A stretch of DNA of 47,889 bases from Rhizophlyctis rosea. Its lineage: Eukaryota > Chytridiomycota > Chytridiomycetes > Rhizophlyctidales > Rhizophlyctidaceae. The notes beneath the pieces are model-generated. The model was not told the origin of the DNA. It was given only the letters and a program-made list of their open reading frames with translations, and made no database searches. The stretch spans positions 418 to 48,306 of the forward strand of contig JADGJC010000300.1 in NCBI GenBank assembly GCA_027596075.1, read 5' to 3'. Below are positions 9,337-21,712 of this stretch, one piece after another. The translations under genes were made by a program, and so were the position numbers. How positions within the stretch are numbered: the stretch's first letter is position 1; the number at the start of each line of letters is the position of its first letter.

Positions 9337-12303
9337 TCACGTTCCAGTCTCCGGATACCCACCACCCTGCCCTTCTCTCCTCCCTTCTCCCCTCCCCGCA
9401 CTACCCGCACTGCCCTCCCTCCCCACACTCCCACCCCTCAAATTCCTCCCCCGACTCCGTCCCCGACTCCGTCCCCGACTCCTCCCTCCAACCCCTCCAA
9501 CCCGCTCACTAGCAGCTTCAAACAGCCCCGTCCCTTCCTCAATAACCAACACCGGCCCAGCCTCCCGACTCTCCGCCTCCTCATACGCATCCTCCTCCCC
9601 GTCTTCCACTGGACTCGCTCCTCCCCCTCCGACTGTTCCTACGGGGACGCCGATCATTGCTGCGGCACGGGCTGCTGCGGGGGTGGTGGCACCGACTTGG
9701 CTGATGTCGCCTTCGTTGCTGGCGGGTCCGGTGCCGCCTAGGTGGTGTAGGAGGATGCTTCCACCTGGACCGGAGGTGGATGCACTGCCGGTTGCTGCGT
9801 CTCGCATTGCGGCGTAGTCTTTTCGGATGTGGATTCCGACGCCTTGTCGTGCGAAGCATTTGGAGAGTTCCGTTGATTCTGTTTAATGGCAAACGATTTC
9901 GTCAGTGAGATAAAGGACCTTCCAAACACCCTTCAAGTATTTCCGAAATATCACGATCACGGCCCAAAACATAATGACCTTGATACTCACCAGTCATTCC
10001 CGGGAACGTCTTGGGCGGATAGATGCTGAAAGGGTTGGATAGGACTGAGGCTTTCGTTCCTTCCACATCTCGGCTGTTGGTTGAGAATATAGAGAAGCAA
10101 GTCAATCAGTAACAGCTTGTGTCAAGGTTCTCACATGCAACCCGAATGTGCAGTGGGTGGACTTGAACACTCACCATCCAACATCAATCAACACAAACTT
10201 CAAAGTATACGTCCCCTGCGGCCGCACACTCAGGTCATTGAACACAAAGAACATCCCATCGGTCCCTTCCACGTCCTGCAAGATATGGCACGGACTGACG
10301 GTCATTCCCACCAGGCTTTGACAGAACCGCGAGGACGCAAGCATCGATGGGAACACATTCGATGTGCTTGGCGTGGCGGTGCCGCCTCCTCCGCGATTAG
10401 TGCGAGACGACGTGGACGCAGGGCCTGATGCGGCGGAGGGAACTGGAGAGGTGATGGGGATTGTGTGGTGTGGTTGCGGTTGTGACGGGCCGTATGGGGG
10501 CGTTGATTGAGGCGGCTGGCCGGGGGATTGTCTGTATGATGGTGGGAGGCCCATGTTCAGAGATGATTGGCCGCGCTGCGTGGGTTGGTATGTTTGTGCG
10601 TATTGGGCGGCTTCGGCTTGTGGTTGCCGATGGAAGGGCGGTGGAGGCACTTGGAAGGACGGTGCGGGCATCTGTCCCGACTGCTGAGGATATTGTTGTT
10701 GGTGTGCCCTTTGCTGTTCAAGCCGTTGCGATTGCTCGGAGCTTGGTTGATGTTGAATTTGTGAAGAAAAGGTATATGGCTGCTGATGAGCTAGCAAAGG
10801 CGGATCGCGTTGTTGGTATTGTTGTCCTTGATGTTGGGAATGATGCATCTGGGCTGGAGAGATTGGACGTGGCGGCGGTTGATGCTGCTGGTATGGGGGC
10901 AGATGCGAAGATGCTCCTTGTTGAGGGATAAGTGTCGGATGCTGATGGGTAGGAGCTATTGTCCATGGCTGCTGCGGTTGCGCACTGTGACGTGAAAGCG
11001 CCAAGAGGCTCTGTACCGCCGCTCCTGGGCTTTCCGAGGTTTGCCGATCGAGCGATGGTACTTGAACGGAAGGAGTGATTGGAGGTTGTGACTGCCGTGA
11101 ACGCGACTTCGATCGAGGAGCTGCTTCGTCTTCTGAAGAGGATGAAGGATCATCCATGCTATGACGCGGATTCAACACAATTCCACGCTCTTCGGTGCCA
11201 TCTGATGACCATAACGAGCAATGGCACACCAGCGTCGGACTGTCCATATGACTAAGAGAATGACGAACGATTAGTTGTGCACTACGAATCGTCTGCCGAC
11301 ATTTACCCTCACCTCAAGGAGGTCCTTTCTCCGTTTTTGTGCAGAATCAGCTGCAATATGGGCGGTGGGTCACTGTGAAGGCGGGAAATGATGAGTCGCA
11401 AAGTTCTTCAACTTCTCATGTCCGCAAGTGGGCACAGGAGTTTCATCAAGAAGTCCCCTCCCACGCCCTTCGCTCCAAAAGAAACAGAACCAAAGGTCAA
11501 AACACATACATAAGCCGCCTGTCCTTCGTATCTGAAAATCCACACATTCTTCCACGTCGCGGTTGCTGCAAAATCAGCAATTCGTATTCCGTTGCGACGG
11601 TGTTTGGATCTGTCGATGATCTGCAAATGGTTCGAACAAGGAGAGGCCAGGTGAGTATTCTCATTCACACGCAATAACTCTGCTCGTGCTTCCGTGCCCA
11701 CTTGACTCCATCGTGCATCCACTTACGATCCTTGTACCCACGCCATGGAGACCATAAAGCCTTAACCCATCTATCTACTGCGAACAACGACTGAAGGCGA
11801 TTCCACGCGAAACCAGTGAAGCGTGGGAAAAAAGAAACCCAACAACGTGGAGAAAAAAACACCACCAAGGACCAAACACGTCCAACCGCCCCGAGTCTCT
11901 TCTCCATGGAAAATCGTATCGGGCAATCACCCATTTGTTTACGTCCTTTCCCACGCAATCCGATGGGATAGTGGGCAATCCAAATGGCCATCAGTCGCGT
12001 CGCGCATGTCAACCCCAATCACACACCCCCTCATGCCATATGTCCTTTCTAGGAAATACTTGATTGGAGTACCGCCCATCCCATTCCATCATGCCAACTA
12101 TGAAATAAACTACTAGACTTCACCCAGTTCATACTGTTGTTTACTTACCCAGCAAGGTCATCGTCGCCATCAACCAGACCATCAAGTTGGACACCACTCG
12201 AACCACCACCATCATCACCACCACCAGTCACCCTCGACGATAGCTCTCTTCCCGACCCGTCGATGTCATGGCTAGAAACGATGAAAGGGACCGAGAAAGA
12301 CAT
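9337..12303 (-). CDS. Velvet-domain regulator, VelB-like, with split velvet domain
   Basis: Six exons: 12303-12149, 11620-11510, 11372-11313, 11251-10175, 10073-9991, 9878-9337, giving 675 residues. Velvet proteins are fungal DNA-binding regulators of development and secondary metabolism that act as homo- or heterodimers. The N-terminal half of the domain reads YELLILQQPRRGRMCGF, then DRRLIDPPPILQLIL, then VCHCSLWSSDG. After NPRH comes an insert of about 270 residues, rich in Ser, Gln, Pro and His. The domain then resumes: FCQSLVGMTVSPCHILQD, MFFVFNDLSVRPQGTYTLKF, NPFSIYPPKTFPGM, STELSKCFARQGVGIHIRKD. This split-domain layout is known from VelB. The tail has Gly-rich and RGRS repeats that could help nuclear localisation. 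Exon 1 joins in frame through a 528-nt intron. An in-frame ATG at 12405 is an alternative start, and an ATG at 11664 inside intron 1 is in frame with exon 2. Confidence 0.9.
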
Positions 12304-15300
12304 GGCAGTTCGACAAAGGCGACAGAAACGAAGCGGTAATATGCGCAAAGGAAACGGCGTTTGCGTCGAGGTTGGCAGAGGATGAAAAGTGCAAAAAGGG
12401 TGCAAAAGTTGACGTCATTCATGTTGAAAGAGCGGAAGGGGGGTATATATATGTATGCCGTGTGAAACGAAGATCGTGGATAGTAGAGTGAGCGATACAT
12501 CAAGAAAGAGAGAGTAAGTTCGTTAGATGTGCGGCAGGTTGTAAGCAAATCACCATAACGCCGATGATGAAAATCTCTCACTATAGGAGGAAACGACGGA
12601 GTATTGACCAAGTTGAAAAGAAGTGTCTGCGGCCAGACGGCAGCTTTTCAATGAAAAATGGCACCCGGCCGCACGCGCAAATCCCCGCAATCCGTGAACC
12701 ATTTGCGTGGAATTTCAATGTTCCCACACTCTCATACTGGACACCATCAGTATGACATCCTCATCCCGGAAGGTTCCCAAAACTTCCACTGGCTTCTTTT
12801 TCTTTACTTCGCTGACTCATTGGGAGGTGAAGTAAAGACCGTTGGTATCACTTTGCCATCATCACCATCCTCCCTACCTCATTTCTCCCCTGCACCGCGC
12901 CTTTTGAACACAGCCAAAGCCAGTTACGCCTCTTCTGCTTCTTCATCAGAGTTCCCAGTTCACACAACCGCATGCAAGCAAGAAAACGCGCGCCGCATCT
13001 TTTCATCATCCATTCCCAGCCACCATCCCCTCCCTCATGTACCCTCATGTACCCAGTGGTGCGGTTTTCATCCAATGCTTAGGTACCCCTCAATTCGTGT
13101 TGTGTAACCTCCTCCGCTTGTCCCCGTCCACCCTTGACATGTTGCCGCATGCGAAAACGTACCTTTTCTGCACTGGACTCATCTTCATCGATCTGAAGCG
13201 AACCACGAGTCCGCTGATTGTAAGCACGATCCCAATAATGGAAGTTCTATGACTTTAATTTGGAAAACAAAACCAGAGTTCCGCAATCGCAACAGCAAGT
13301 TCGATCATTCGAGAAGGTGGCGGGCGATCGAGTTTGTGCAGATTCTTTATAGAAATAGCCGTAAGTCCAACGGTACCTGAACCTCAGGTTAGTAGGTTTT
13401 AATGACACGTATGAGTGCCACTCTGGCACATGCTCTTACAATGGTAACGAATCGGGTTGCTTGCATGAAATCGGTAATCGGATGGGGTATGTGAAATGAC
13501 GTTATGGTGGGGATGCGGTGAAGTCACGAGTGTGTGCTGATCGTTATGCGTGTAGAGTCAAATTGGGGGCTACAGTCTGCGGGGGTGACATGGAATGATT
13601 AAACACTTAGTCAAACTATACTGCGCAGTGCGTGGCGTTTTGAAACATCCACCGATGGCGATTATGCGATCGCGCCACGCATGGCAGGCGCGAGGAAGTC
13701 TAGGCACTCGATGCATTCCTACTTGTATGAGTGTTTCGGGGAGAGAATACATACCGTGGAAAAAGGTTGATCGCGGCAAGAAGGTTTCAAGGATATGAGA
13801 GAGTGGAGCGGCCGACTCGGAAGGGAATGCGCTGCGGGAATGGGAGGAGGCCTGGACAGCGGGAAAAGCCGTAGACATAGTACCTAGTGGGAGGAATAAA
13901 TATCACATCAATCAAAGGTTTCAGAGGTGCTTGGTCGCGTCATTGACCCCAACCTCAGCCAACCAAAGGGGACCATCCGCTGGAAACATTTCATACAAAA
14001 CTTCGTTCACACAGCAGAGTCAGAAGCTCGTGTGTCCAGTCATGCGGATGAAACTCACCACGAGCGCCGACTTCAATTGTGCATTCTCCGTCACGACCGA
14101 TCGGGAGACTATCGAACGGTATGCTTCACTGGTATGGACCCTTTGCAGAAGGAGACACCAAGGCGCACTTGTTCCCGTGTCTACCCATGGAGAACAAGAA
14201 AATGTGGTTTCCGACCATGAAGGTATCACGGTTTCCAAAAACAGTTAGCATACACGGGGGATATAGCCCACACACCGCTAGACTTCCCATAACACGCTAT
14301 GTACCTCAATACACTTTAGCGCTATGGCAGATCTAGCAAACTATCTGCTGGACGTAATATGTAGGAAACAAGAGTCTTCCCAAAATCTGGAACAACCGGA
14401 AGCTTGATCAGCGTTCAGGAAAACTTCGAAAAAAACCACACCCTCCAGGGCTCCTAGAGATACACCCTTTAACAAAACCCAACACGACAGCAACGCACGT
14501 TTACAATATGAGGGTATCGCAATATGTATGTATGTCCCGATCTATTATTATACGCCGTCTTGATAGGTGGGAACGAGCGCTCTTCCAATATGTACGCTAT
14601 GATATGTTCCAATAGCACCAAGCGTCCCTCAATATCGGCTTGAGGCAATCAGGGTTCGCTCCGTCTCCGAGCGGCGGCAACGATCGAGGGGCGTAACAGT
14701 GGTTGCTAACGAATGAGAAAAACTTACGAGGGCGGAGGAAGATGAGGGGCATGGCTTTGCAAGGGTAAGAAAAATGTGTGTGCTGGTGTGTGTGTTGGGG
14801 ATCGGGGAAATACAAGCCAGAGAATGGGGGAGGGTTTTGATTTGCATTTCTGTCGAAATTCGTTGAAATACCGCGGTATTTTGTGAGAACCGTTTTTTGG
14901 AGGGGGTTGGGAGGGTTGGTGGGGGGGTGTACATTGGCCTAGTCCCCGCTGTAGCGGTTCAGTTGGGGTAAATGAATGGATCATTAGTGGTTTTGCACTG
15001 GCAATGGCACACTCGCTGTTTTTGCTGCATTCCGTTTTTGCTTGCATTTGCGTGCTTGTGAGAGGCCGATGAGGCCTGAATGGAGGGATGTTTTTGTTGC
15101 TGGCTAGCGGTTTTTTGTATGTCGATGATCTTGGGCTCCAAGCGGGTGTGTTTGTAACAGGAGGGGCGATCACGGAACGGAGGAGAAGGATACAAGGCCT
15201 AGATAATCATCGGCCCTGCAGGCGCACAGCAAGGTTCCTTTTCGCTGCCTTTGCACGTTGCCTAAGGCGTCGCCTAGAATGCAGGAGGACTGTGAGAGCA

Positions 15301-17178
15301 ACAGGAAATACGGAAGTGGTGACTCGCGATTGGGTCCCAACAGGGGGCCTTTGTCGCACAGCAGGGTCCTTTTGAAGAAGTGACACGCGTTGTTCGGGTT
15401 TACTCAAAGCAGTCAAAGTAGTCAGGTACCGCCGGTACTTGGATCAAATACCGCCGTTACCGTGTTGGGTGGCTTGCAAATTTTGCAACTGCATGCCCCA
15501 AGCGGGTCAATTATAAGGGGGGACAAATTGACTGCAGTCAATTACTCACGGCAATTGGATGCAAAGCATCCACACACACTCGACATAATGCACAGGGGTA
15601 GGGACTGGATCACGAGCCGATTAGAATGGCCGCAAGGTCGCACCGGTACCACCCGAGTCATGAAGTCGGGACACCTGGTGTGCAGGCATTAATTATCTGC
15701 ATTTCGTAAAGTCGATGGCGTGTTTACCAAATCGCATAGAGTGCCACCCGCTGTGGCTCCGCCGGAGTTACCGGGTACTACTCAGAATGATGCAGAAGAT
15801 CGAGAGCTGCTCCATTTGGTTTTCCTTTAGCCAATTTTCCCCACGAGCGGATGGATTCACCGTAAAGGTAGACATCGAGGCTACCAGCTTACCATTGCGA
15901 AGGACCCAATGTTCAGGAATCGATCAGGTCTCTAAGCGCGATTGGAAGCTTTTCCCAGCTTGCGTGGGGGAGCACGAGCCAGCTTCTAGTCGCTTTGCGA
16001 CGACAACGGAGCTGAGGATGGCATCGACGACCGAACGGCAGAACGCCCGATTAGATGCTACCAGTTCCCGCCACGCAGAGAGAAGAGGCCCAGAGCATTT
16101 CTTGACACAAGCTCGTCATTCACTTCATTCATCTCCTCGCGCCGAGTCCAAAGCCCCTGACAATGACGGGACGCATGATGAAAGCTGTTGAAAATTTGTC
16201 GATTGTCGAGATCATTTGATGGGTGTAAGGAATGGGGAGGATGCGCTATGTACGGGTATTGCAGATCTTTGCAGGGCAGCAGCAAAAGTGAGATGCCCAA
16301 CTTTGGCATGGCTGGGACGTAGGGACCAGCCCGAGGACAATGGCTCCAGGTACGTTGAAATGTAAAAGGTGTGCCTGGAGGAGTTACCTATTGGGACTTT
16401 TGCATATGAAGCTCCATGTGAGTATAGACACCGATTCGAAAAATCAGAGCGACTCGAACCGTTTCAATCAAATAGAACATACACTGCCATCGCATGAGCA
16501 ACTCAGCCTGTCTCCTTTCAAAGAAATCTACAGTTCAAACCTGCCCATGCTGATTACCGCTTTGACCTTACCACACTTCACTCACGTCGCGCACCCTCTC
16601 TTCCGATGTCCAACTGGAGGCCATCGTGGGTTCTATCGATAGCTGTGCGGGATTGCTTGGGAAGGTTGATAGGCGGAAGGGTGGAGGGTGGAGCTTGGGG
16701 TATGGGGACATTTGGGAAGTAAGCATTTTGCAGGTCTCCTGACTGCCCAATGTCAATCCGGACTTGTGAGCAGTTTGAGTCCAAATTACCGCAACCACCC
16801 TGAGCACATCGGCTGGTTTTTTCCGTTTAGAAAAACCTTCCACTTTTAACGTTAGTTGGGGTGTTCCTGATCTACGTCAAAGCAACCAACATTGAATAAT
16901 TGGCGGGAGTGGTAGAAGATGTCCATAATGAAGTTTGTGGAAGGCTTACTTGGCTTGGAAGTTTTCTGATAGTTGGGCGGTCGCGCCTATTTGAATCATT
17001 AGTGTAGGGATCACACTCACTTTACTATGGATCTTGGTTTGCCAATGTATACCAAGAAAAAATCCGACCTCGCAAACAATAGAAGCTGACGGAATTGCTG
17101 ATTATACTACATGTACAATTGATAGAGGGTCACACCAACACTCTATCCTACCTCTCCCGTCTCAACAAGTTGATTCGC
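12304..17178. other. Long gene-poor region
   Basis: About 4.9 kb without a supportable gene. Open frames are short, mutually overlapping and without known domains, and I see no clear transposon domain, rRNA or tRNA. The left 150 nt is the velvet promoter. Minor features are a duplicated 11-mer (CCTCATGTACC twice) near 13034-13055 and Ser/Pro/Thr-rich shadow frames. Decayed mobile DNA or non-coding RNA genes could be present, but the sequence alone does not show them. Confidence 0.5.
12444..12452 (-). promoter_or_regulatory. TATA-like element of the velvet gene
   Basis: An alternating TATATATAT run lies about 140 nt before the ATG at 12303 and about 40 nt before the in-frame ATG at 12405. If it is the TATA box, transcription would begin near 12410-12420, and either ATG could be used. 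Confidence 0.4.
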
Positions 17179-19018
17179 CTACTCCCGTAGGTTTTGACGC
17201 TCCGCCTGTGAAAGCTCCGTAGTCTCCGTCTTTCTAGACCGCCCCAACGCGCTCTGCATAGACTGCAATGGAGCAAGATATGACGTCCCAGCCCGCCGAC
17301 GTTCCTGAATAGCTTCCACAGCACGATTGTGGTCATCACCGTTTGCCGATAATGCCAACAGAACCTCTAGCTTGTCTGAAAGACCCGGATGCTTTGCCGT
17401 TTGCCCATTTGACATCATCAACATGGCCATGGCTTGTGCGAGGGATTCTTCGGATGATCCGGTGAAGGGGATGGATTCGGGGATGGGTTGGGTCTGCTTT
17501 TGTTTGCCTTTCTTTGATTTCTGGTCCCTGGCTGACGGCTCTCCCGTATTGGAGTGTTCGCCCTCTATTTCTGTGATTTTTGATGGTTCTTCCTTTGTCT
17601 GTTTCCCCACCTCTGCTTTCTTCTTGCTGACCTCCGTTTCCACCGCCTTTAGTTTCCCTTCCATGTTCTTTCCGGCCAGAGGTACTACGCCCTTCTTCTG
17701 TCCAAGATTTGCATCCCGTCCCTTTGATTGTAATCCCAGTAAATACTCTTCGACCTGCCTCTTTCGGTCACCTCCCGTGCCTTGTTGTAATACCTCTCCC
17801 CCAACCTTCTGTTTCCCCTTGATATCCCCAACATTCTTCTCATCCGGGTTGGTTCCCCCCGCGGATAGGTTGCCAAGTACAGCCGTAACCGTGTCCTCTC
17901 GTGCACCCTCCCCAGTTTCCGTCCTGTCTGGCATTCCCTGGAGGTCAGTGCCATCATCCTCGTCCTCCTCCTCATCCTCGTCCTCCTCCTCATCCTCGTA
18001 CTCATCCTCATCCTCCCCATCTTCTTCATCACTATCTTCAGCCAAGACCAGGGTAAGGTCCCAACTGTACCCTTGCAACTTGTCTACCGCGTCCTGCCAC
18101 CCAAGCCCACGGTGCCTCATGACGCACTCCACATCAAGCCTCTTCGGATTGCCCACTTCCCTACATTCCTCGTCCTCCAATGAGTCCAGCGCCTCACATA
18201 CATCCCATTCGCAAGTTTTTAGTGCGCGGATGGCGTCGCCTCTGCCGACGTGCCCTCTTCGCATGACTACTTCAATGTCCTTCGCTTCGTCGCTTTCTGG
18301 GGCGTATTTTTCTGATTCATGCTGTTGTCCTGCGGGTGTGGTGGGGCGACGGGGTTTGATCACGGCGGTTTTGCGGAGGGTTGTGACTTCTGAACGGAGG
18401 GCGGTGAGTTCGGCGCGGAGGGTTGTGACGTCGGCGTGGAGGCGATCATGGTCTTGGAGACTGTGGGGTATGGAAAGAGAACATTCGCTTGAGGGTAAGA
18501 GATGGAAAAGACAGATGGAATGTAGATTCTCAAGTTATCGGAGGACATACAGCTCAAGTAACGGGGCGTACGCAGCCTGGGCAGCTGTACGTGAAACTAC
18601 ACGTGGCGTGTATTGGTCTTCAGGGTTGTTGGACCGGTTCTGTTGTTCTGGGAACGTGGGTGTGGAAGGACCAGACGAACTGGCGCTCGCAGCGCGGGGT
18701 GGAGAACCAATACTCAGCATACCCCTCCTCCCACGTTCTTCCAAAGCATCGAATATTTCTTGTCCGTCTTGCGGCAGGGACTCCTTGTACTTCTGCAACA
18801 ACGCCCTATAATCCAGCATGAGAGCCGCAGCAAGCTCAAGCGCTCCGCCAGGCGGGGCGGGGGAGGCGGACGAAACTGCGCTCTCTGCGCTCGGCCCACC
18901 AGCAGTTGCGGCACTGGCCGCCTTCGTTCTGTTTGCATGGAAGGAAAGAGCTTTGGTCAGAAACAGGAGAAGGTCGGACCACCGCACCCAAAACCCACTT
19001 TTTCTTTGACCCGCCCAT
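17179..19018 (-). CDS. Coiled-coil protein with UBA-like segments (NAC-type)
   Basis: Three exons: 19018-18999, 18928-18551, 18460-17179, giving 559 residues. The 20-nt first exon gives a start MGGSKKK, then an Ala/Ser-rich stretch, then a helix (ALMLDYRALLQKYKESLP). The junction of exons 2 and 3 creates a leucine-heptad coiled coil (LHADVTTLRAELTALRSEV). Residues about 190-228 contain DIEVVMRRGHVGRGDAIRAL, close to the UBA domain of nascent-polypeptide-associated complex alpha (D-I-E-x-V-M ... A-x-x-A-L ... D-x-x-x-A). A second, weaker copy follows at about 236-275 (LDVECVMRHRGLGWQDAVDKL), then a long acidic D/E tract coded by an 18-nt minisatellite. A third UBA-like helix pair may lie near the end (DKLEVLLALSANGDDHNRAVEAI). 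A role in binding ubiquitin or nascent chains is an inference; no enzyme domain is seen. Confidence 0.75.
17951..18024. repeat. Imperfect 18-nt coding minisatellite (acidic tract)
   Basis: Tandem imperfect units of the type TCCTCGTCCTCCTCCTCA on the plus strand code on the minus strand for an Asp/Glu run in the UBA-like protein. Length variation between strains would be expected. Confidence 0.7.
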
Positions 19019-19050
19019 ATCGAAAAAAGAAGATTATTGCGGCAAAGTTT

Positions 19051-19061
19051 TGGGTATATAA
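19051..19061 (-). promoter_or_regulatory. TATA-like element of the UBA-like gene
   Basis: The minus strand reads CTTATATACCC about 35 nt before the ATG at 19018. This supports that short first exon as the gene's 5' end, but leaves a very short leader. Confidence 0.45.
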
Positions 19062-19853
19062 GTTTCGGAAAAAGAACGATTTCGACTGGTGCTTTCGGGC
19101 CTTCAAGAAATGACAACACTCATCCCATCACTCATCTCATCACCCATCGAATTCAGAATCATCGTGGCCATCGCAAATTGTTCGCAGGGTCTTTGTGTAG
19201 GGTCCTTGGAAAAAATAGCAAACACCCTCGCCCTTGCAATATCCTCTGATGGATGTCATGACAAAATAGGCCCCATTCTCTCTTCCAGCTCCCACAACGA
19301 TGACTTCTGAATGTACCGGCTAACATACGCGCAGTAAGGAAGCGTAATGCAGTGAGGATGGCCTAACTACTACACATACAGGTACGAACAAAGCTTCCAA
19401 CAATACCTAAGAGCTTCAAAGTCTACTCGCTCCCCGCTTCTGGAACCATGCCGCTGTACTGTTCAATCTCGAGAATGATGGAGTGGGAATGGACAAGTGT
19501 GCAATGCATCCAATAGGCCTCCTCCACGATCGATGTATACCCTATATCTACGTTTCATTTCTCTAGTCCCTGCATGGCGCCGTAACGCAACAAACAACGC
19601 CGACAAATTGTTCCTTTGGTCTGCAAAGATTTTGGTATCAATCTTGATGGCCGTTTATGTGAGCCGTCCTTCAGTTGGGTCGGGGCCGATGCGGACTGAA
19701 CTGCTGAGGAGCATTCCCTCATATGATTGATCGTTCAGCGTTGGCGTTGAAAACTATCACTAGCATTATATTTACATGTGAAGACTATGCAACATCAACG
19801 AGAAATGCTATCCCTATGCTTTGGGGCAATACATGAACCATCACAGCTAAGCC
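19062..19853. other. Intergenic
   Basis: This lies between the promoter of the UBA-like gene and the stop codon of the aldo-keto reductase. It has only short overlapping open frames and no recognised product; part is the 3' flank of the reductase. Confidence 0.5.
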
Positions 19854-21000
19854 TCAACCCTTCACAGCCTTCAAAATATCCTCCGTCCTGGGAGCCTCCT
19901 CCTTCACCACCTCCCAAATCCCATCAATCCTCTCCACCACCTCCTTCGGCAAAGGCCCGTTTTCCAACCCCTGCAACGTCTCATCCAACTGCTCCGCCGT
20001 CGAAGCACCTACAATCACTCCGTCTTTCAACTCCCCGCTCAGCATTGAGTGATACGTAATATACCTATACGCCAACTCGGATTTAGGAATCTTCGTCTCG
20101 TCCGATAGGTCGTTCCACTTTTGAAGCCCTTCAAGAAGTCTCGGACGATTAAACAATTGATGATACATCCTTCCCCCTCGCTGATTCGGATCCCACCGCC
20201 CTACACCACCAGCTTTCATCTGCTCTACCGTTTTGGCTAGGAAGCCTCCCGCTATGGGGGAGTACGCGTAAAAGCTGATGCCGAGTTCCCTGAGGATGGG
20301 GAACAATTCCGTCTCGTTGTGTCGCGCAACAGGACTGTAGCTGCCTTGATAAACCGTGGGGAGGACCCAGCCCTTCTGTTTTGCGATGGAATGGACGGTT
20401 TTGACTTGTTCCGGAGTGAAGTTGGAGATTCCGAAGCGCCGGAATTTGGCTGCGTCGAAGAGGTCGTTCATTGCGGATAGGGTTTCTTCGAAAGGTGTTT
20501 CGGTGTCGGGGGCGTGGAGATAGAAGATATCGACCTTGCATGAGAAGTGTGTTTGTGTGTGTGTGTGCGTATGTGTGTGAGGGGGGGGTTGGGTTTTTCC
20601 CGTACGCTTGTATCTTCTGTTGAATTCCTTCTCTTTGCAACACACACCTGCTCAACATCAAGATTCTTGAAGGAAGTTTCCTGAGCAGCAAAGATACTTG
20701 CACGATCCTGCCTGATGCCGGGGAAGCCGCCAGGGACCTTCGTATCGATCAGAAACTTCTCGGATGCGTTGAGCTTGCCGAGAACAGGCTCACTCTCCCC
20801 ATAAGCTCTTGCGGTGCTGGTGATAGAAGCTTCATTAGATATTTTGCCAATTGTTGATTATCAATTCATGAACCCTTTGCGAATCACTCGAGCTTGAGTA
20901 CCGCTTGGTGTTCGATGATTTCCAAGTACTTTGCGGCTTTTTCGATGTTCGCTAGATTGAAGCCTGCGGTGCCGAGGACGATTCTTGGTTTGGTGGTCAT
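19854..21000 (-). CDS. Aldo-keto reductase, AKR7 (aflatoxin aldehyde reductase) type
   Basis: Three exons: 21000-20888, 20816-20648, 20534-19854, giving 320 residues. It starts MTTKPRIVLGTAGFN, the first strand of the AKR barrel. The exon 1/2 junction builds LDTARAYGESEPVLG with the catalytic Asp and Tyr. The catalytic Lys is in FLIDTKV and the His in VDIFYLHAPD, directly after the exon 2/3 junction, so the Asp/Tyr/Lys/His tetrad is complete. FRRFGISNFTPEQV, YQGSYSPVARHNETELFP and FYAYSPIAGGFL are family strands. GVIVGASTAEQLDETL is the NADPH-binding phosphate loop. The family reduces aldehydes such as succinic semialdehyde or dicarbonyls with NADPH in the cytosol; the natural substrate here is unknown. 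Length matches the family. Intron 2 (20535-20647) contains a GT microsatellite. Confidence 0.92.
20548..20580. repeat. GT/CA microsatellite in reductase intron
   Basis: An interrupted GT run on the plus strand, followed by a G tract, lies wholly inside intron 2 of the aldo-keto reductase gene. Confidence 0.8.
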
Positions 21001-21712
21001 GGCCTCTTAGGTTATGAAGGAGTTGGGATTTAGTGCACGGATTGATGTTGGGGGTGCAAGCTATGGATGCGTGTAGGACGCAGGTAAGCTTTGTATGCAA
21101 CGTCAGATATATCTGTGGCAAGGGGAGGGAGGGAGTGAATGCTGGGCAAACATTGCCAGGGAAGATGGAAGGGATTTCAAATCCTTAGTATCCTTTTTGA
21201 GGCCAATCTGAAGTGCGATCGTTACGCAACGGAGGAGGGTCGGAGGTTTGAGGCGAAAGCCACCCGCAGCAAGGACCCTGGCGAGTCTCTCTTTCATGTG
21301 ATTCCCCTACTCAGTGTTATGTCAGAAATTGACAAATTGTATATGCATAGCAAACGTGTTCGCGCTCTATCACACTACTGGCAACTGCCACGACGTGAAT
21401 CAGGTTCAAAGACTCATTGAATGGCGCCTGAGATAAAACCCGAACCATCTTTTGACAATTTTGGTGACAGTTCGGAGATTCCGAAGTGCATAGTACTGTA
21501 CGTCCCGTCCATTGTGTTTTTAGGTATTCACAATGTCAAGAACTTTTTTTGTTTCCCGGATATGAAATCACTTCCTTGCCTCAAATCCATCGTTTTCAGA
21601 AATCTTGGGATAATGTAACGCTCAGATTTCTTTTGGTAAGTTACACAATATGCACAGGGACTTTACCCCCATATATACATATCATCCAGGCGCAATGCAA
21701 CTAATCTATAAT
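21001..21712. other. Intergenic
   Basis: Upstream region of the reductase and 3' flank of the small N/T/G/S-rich gene, both on the minus strand. No supportable gene; open frames are short and without domains. Confidence 0.5.

Noticed and set aside
17327..18811. 494-codon Ser-rich open frame on the plus strand
   Set aside because: It is the antisense read-out of the UBA-like gene; the Ser runs are the complement of its GAG/GAT acidic tract, and it ignores that gene's supported splice sites.
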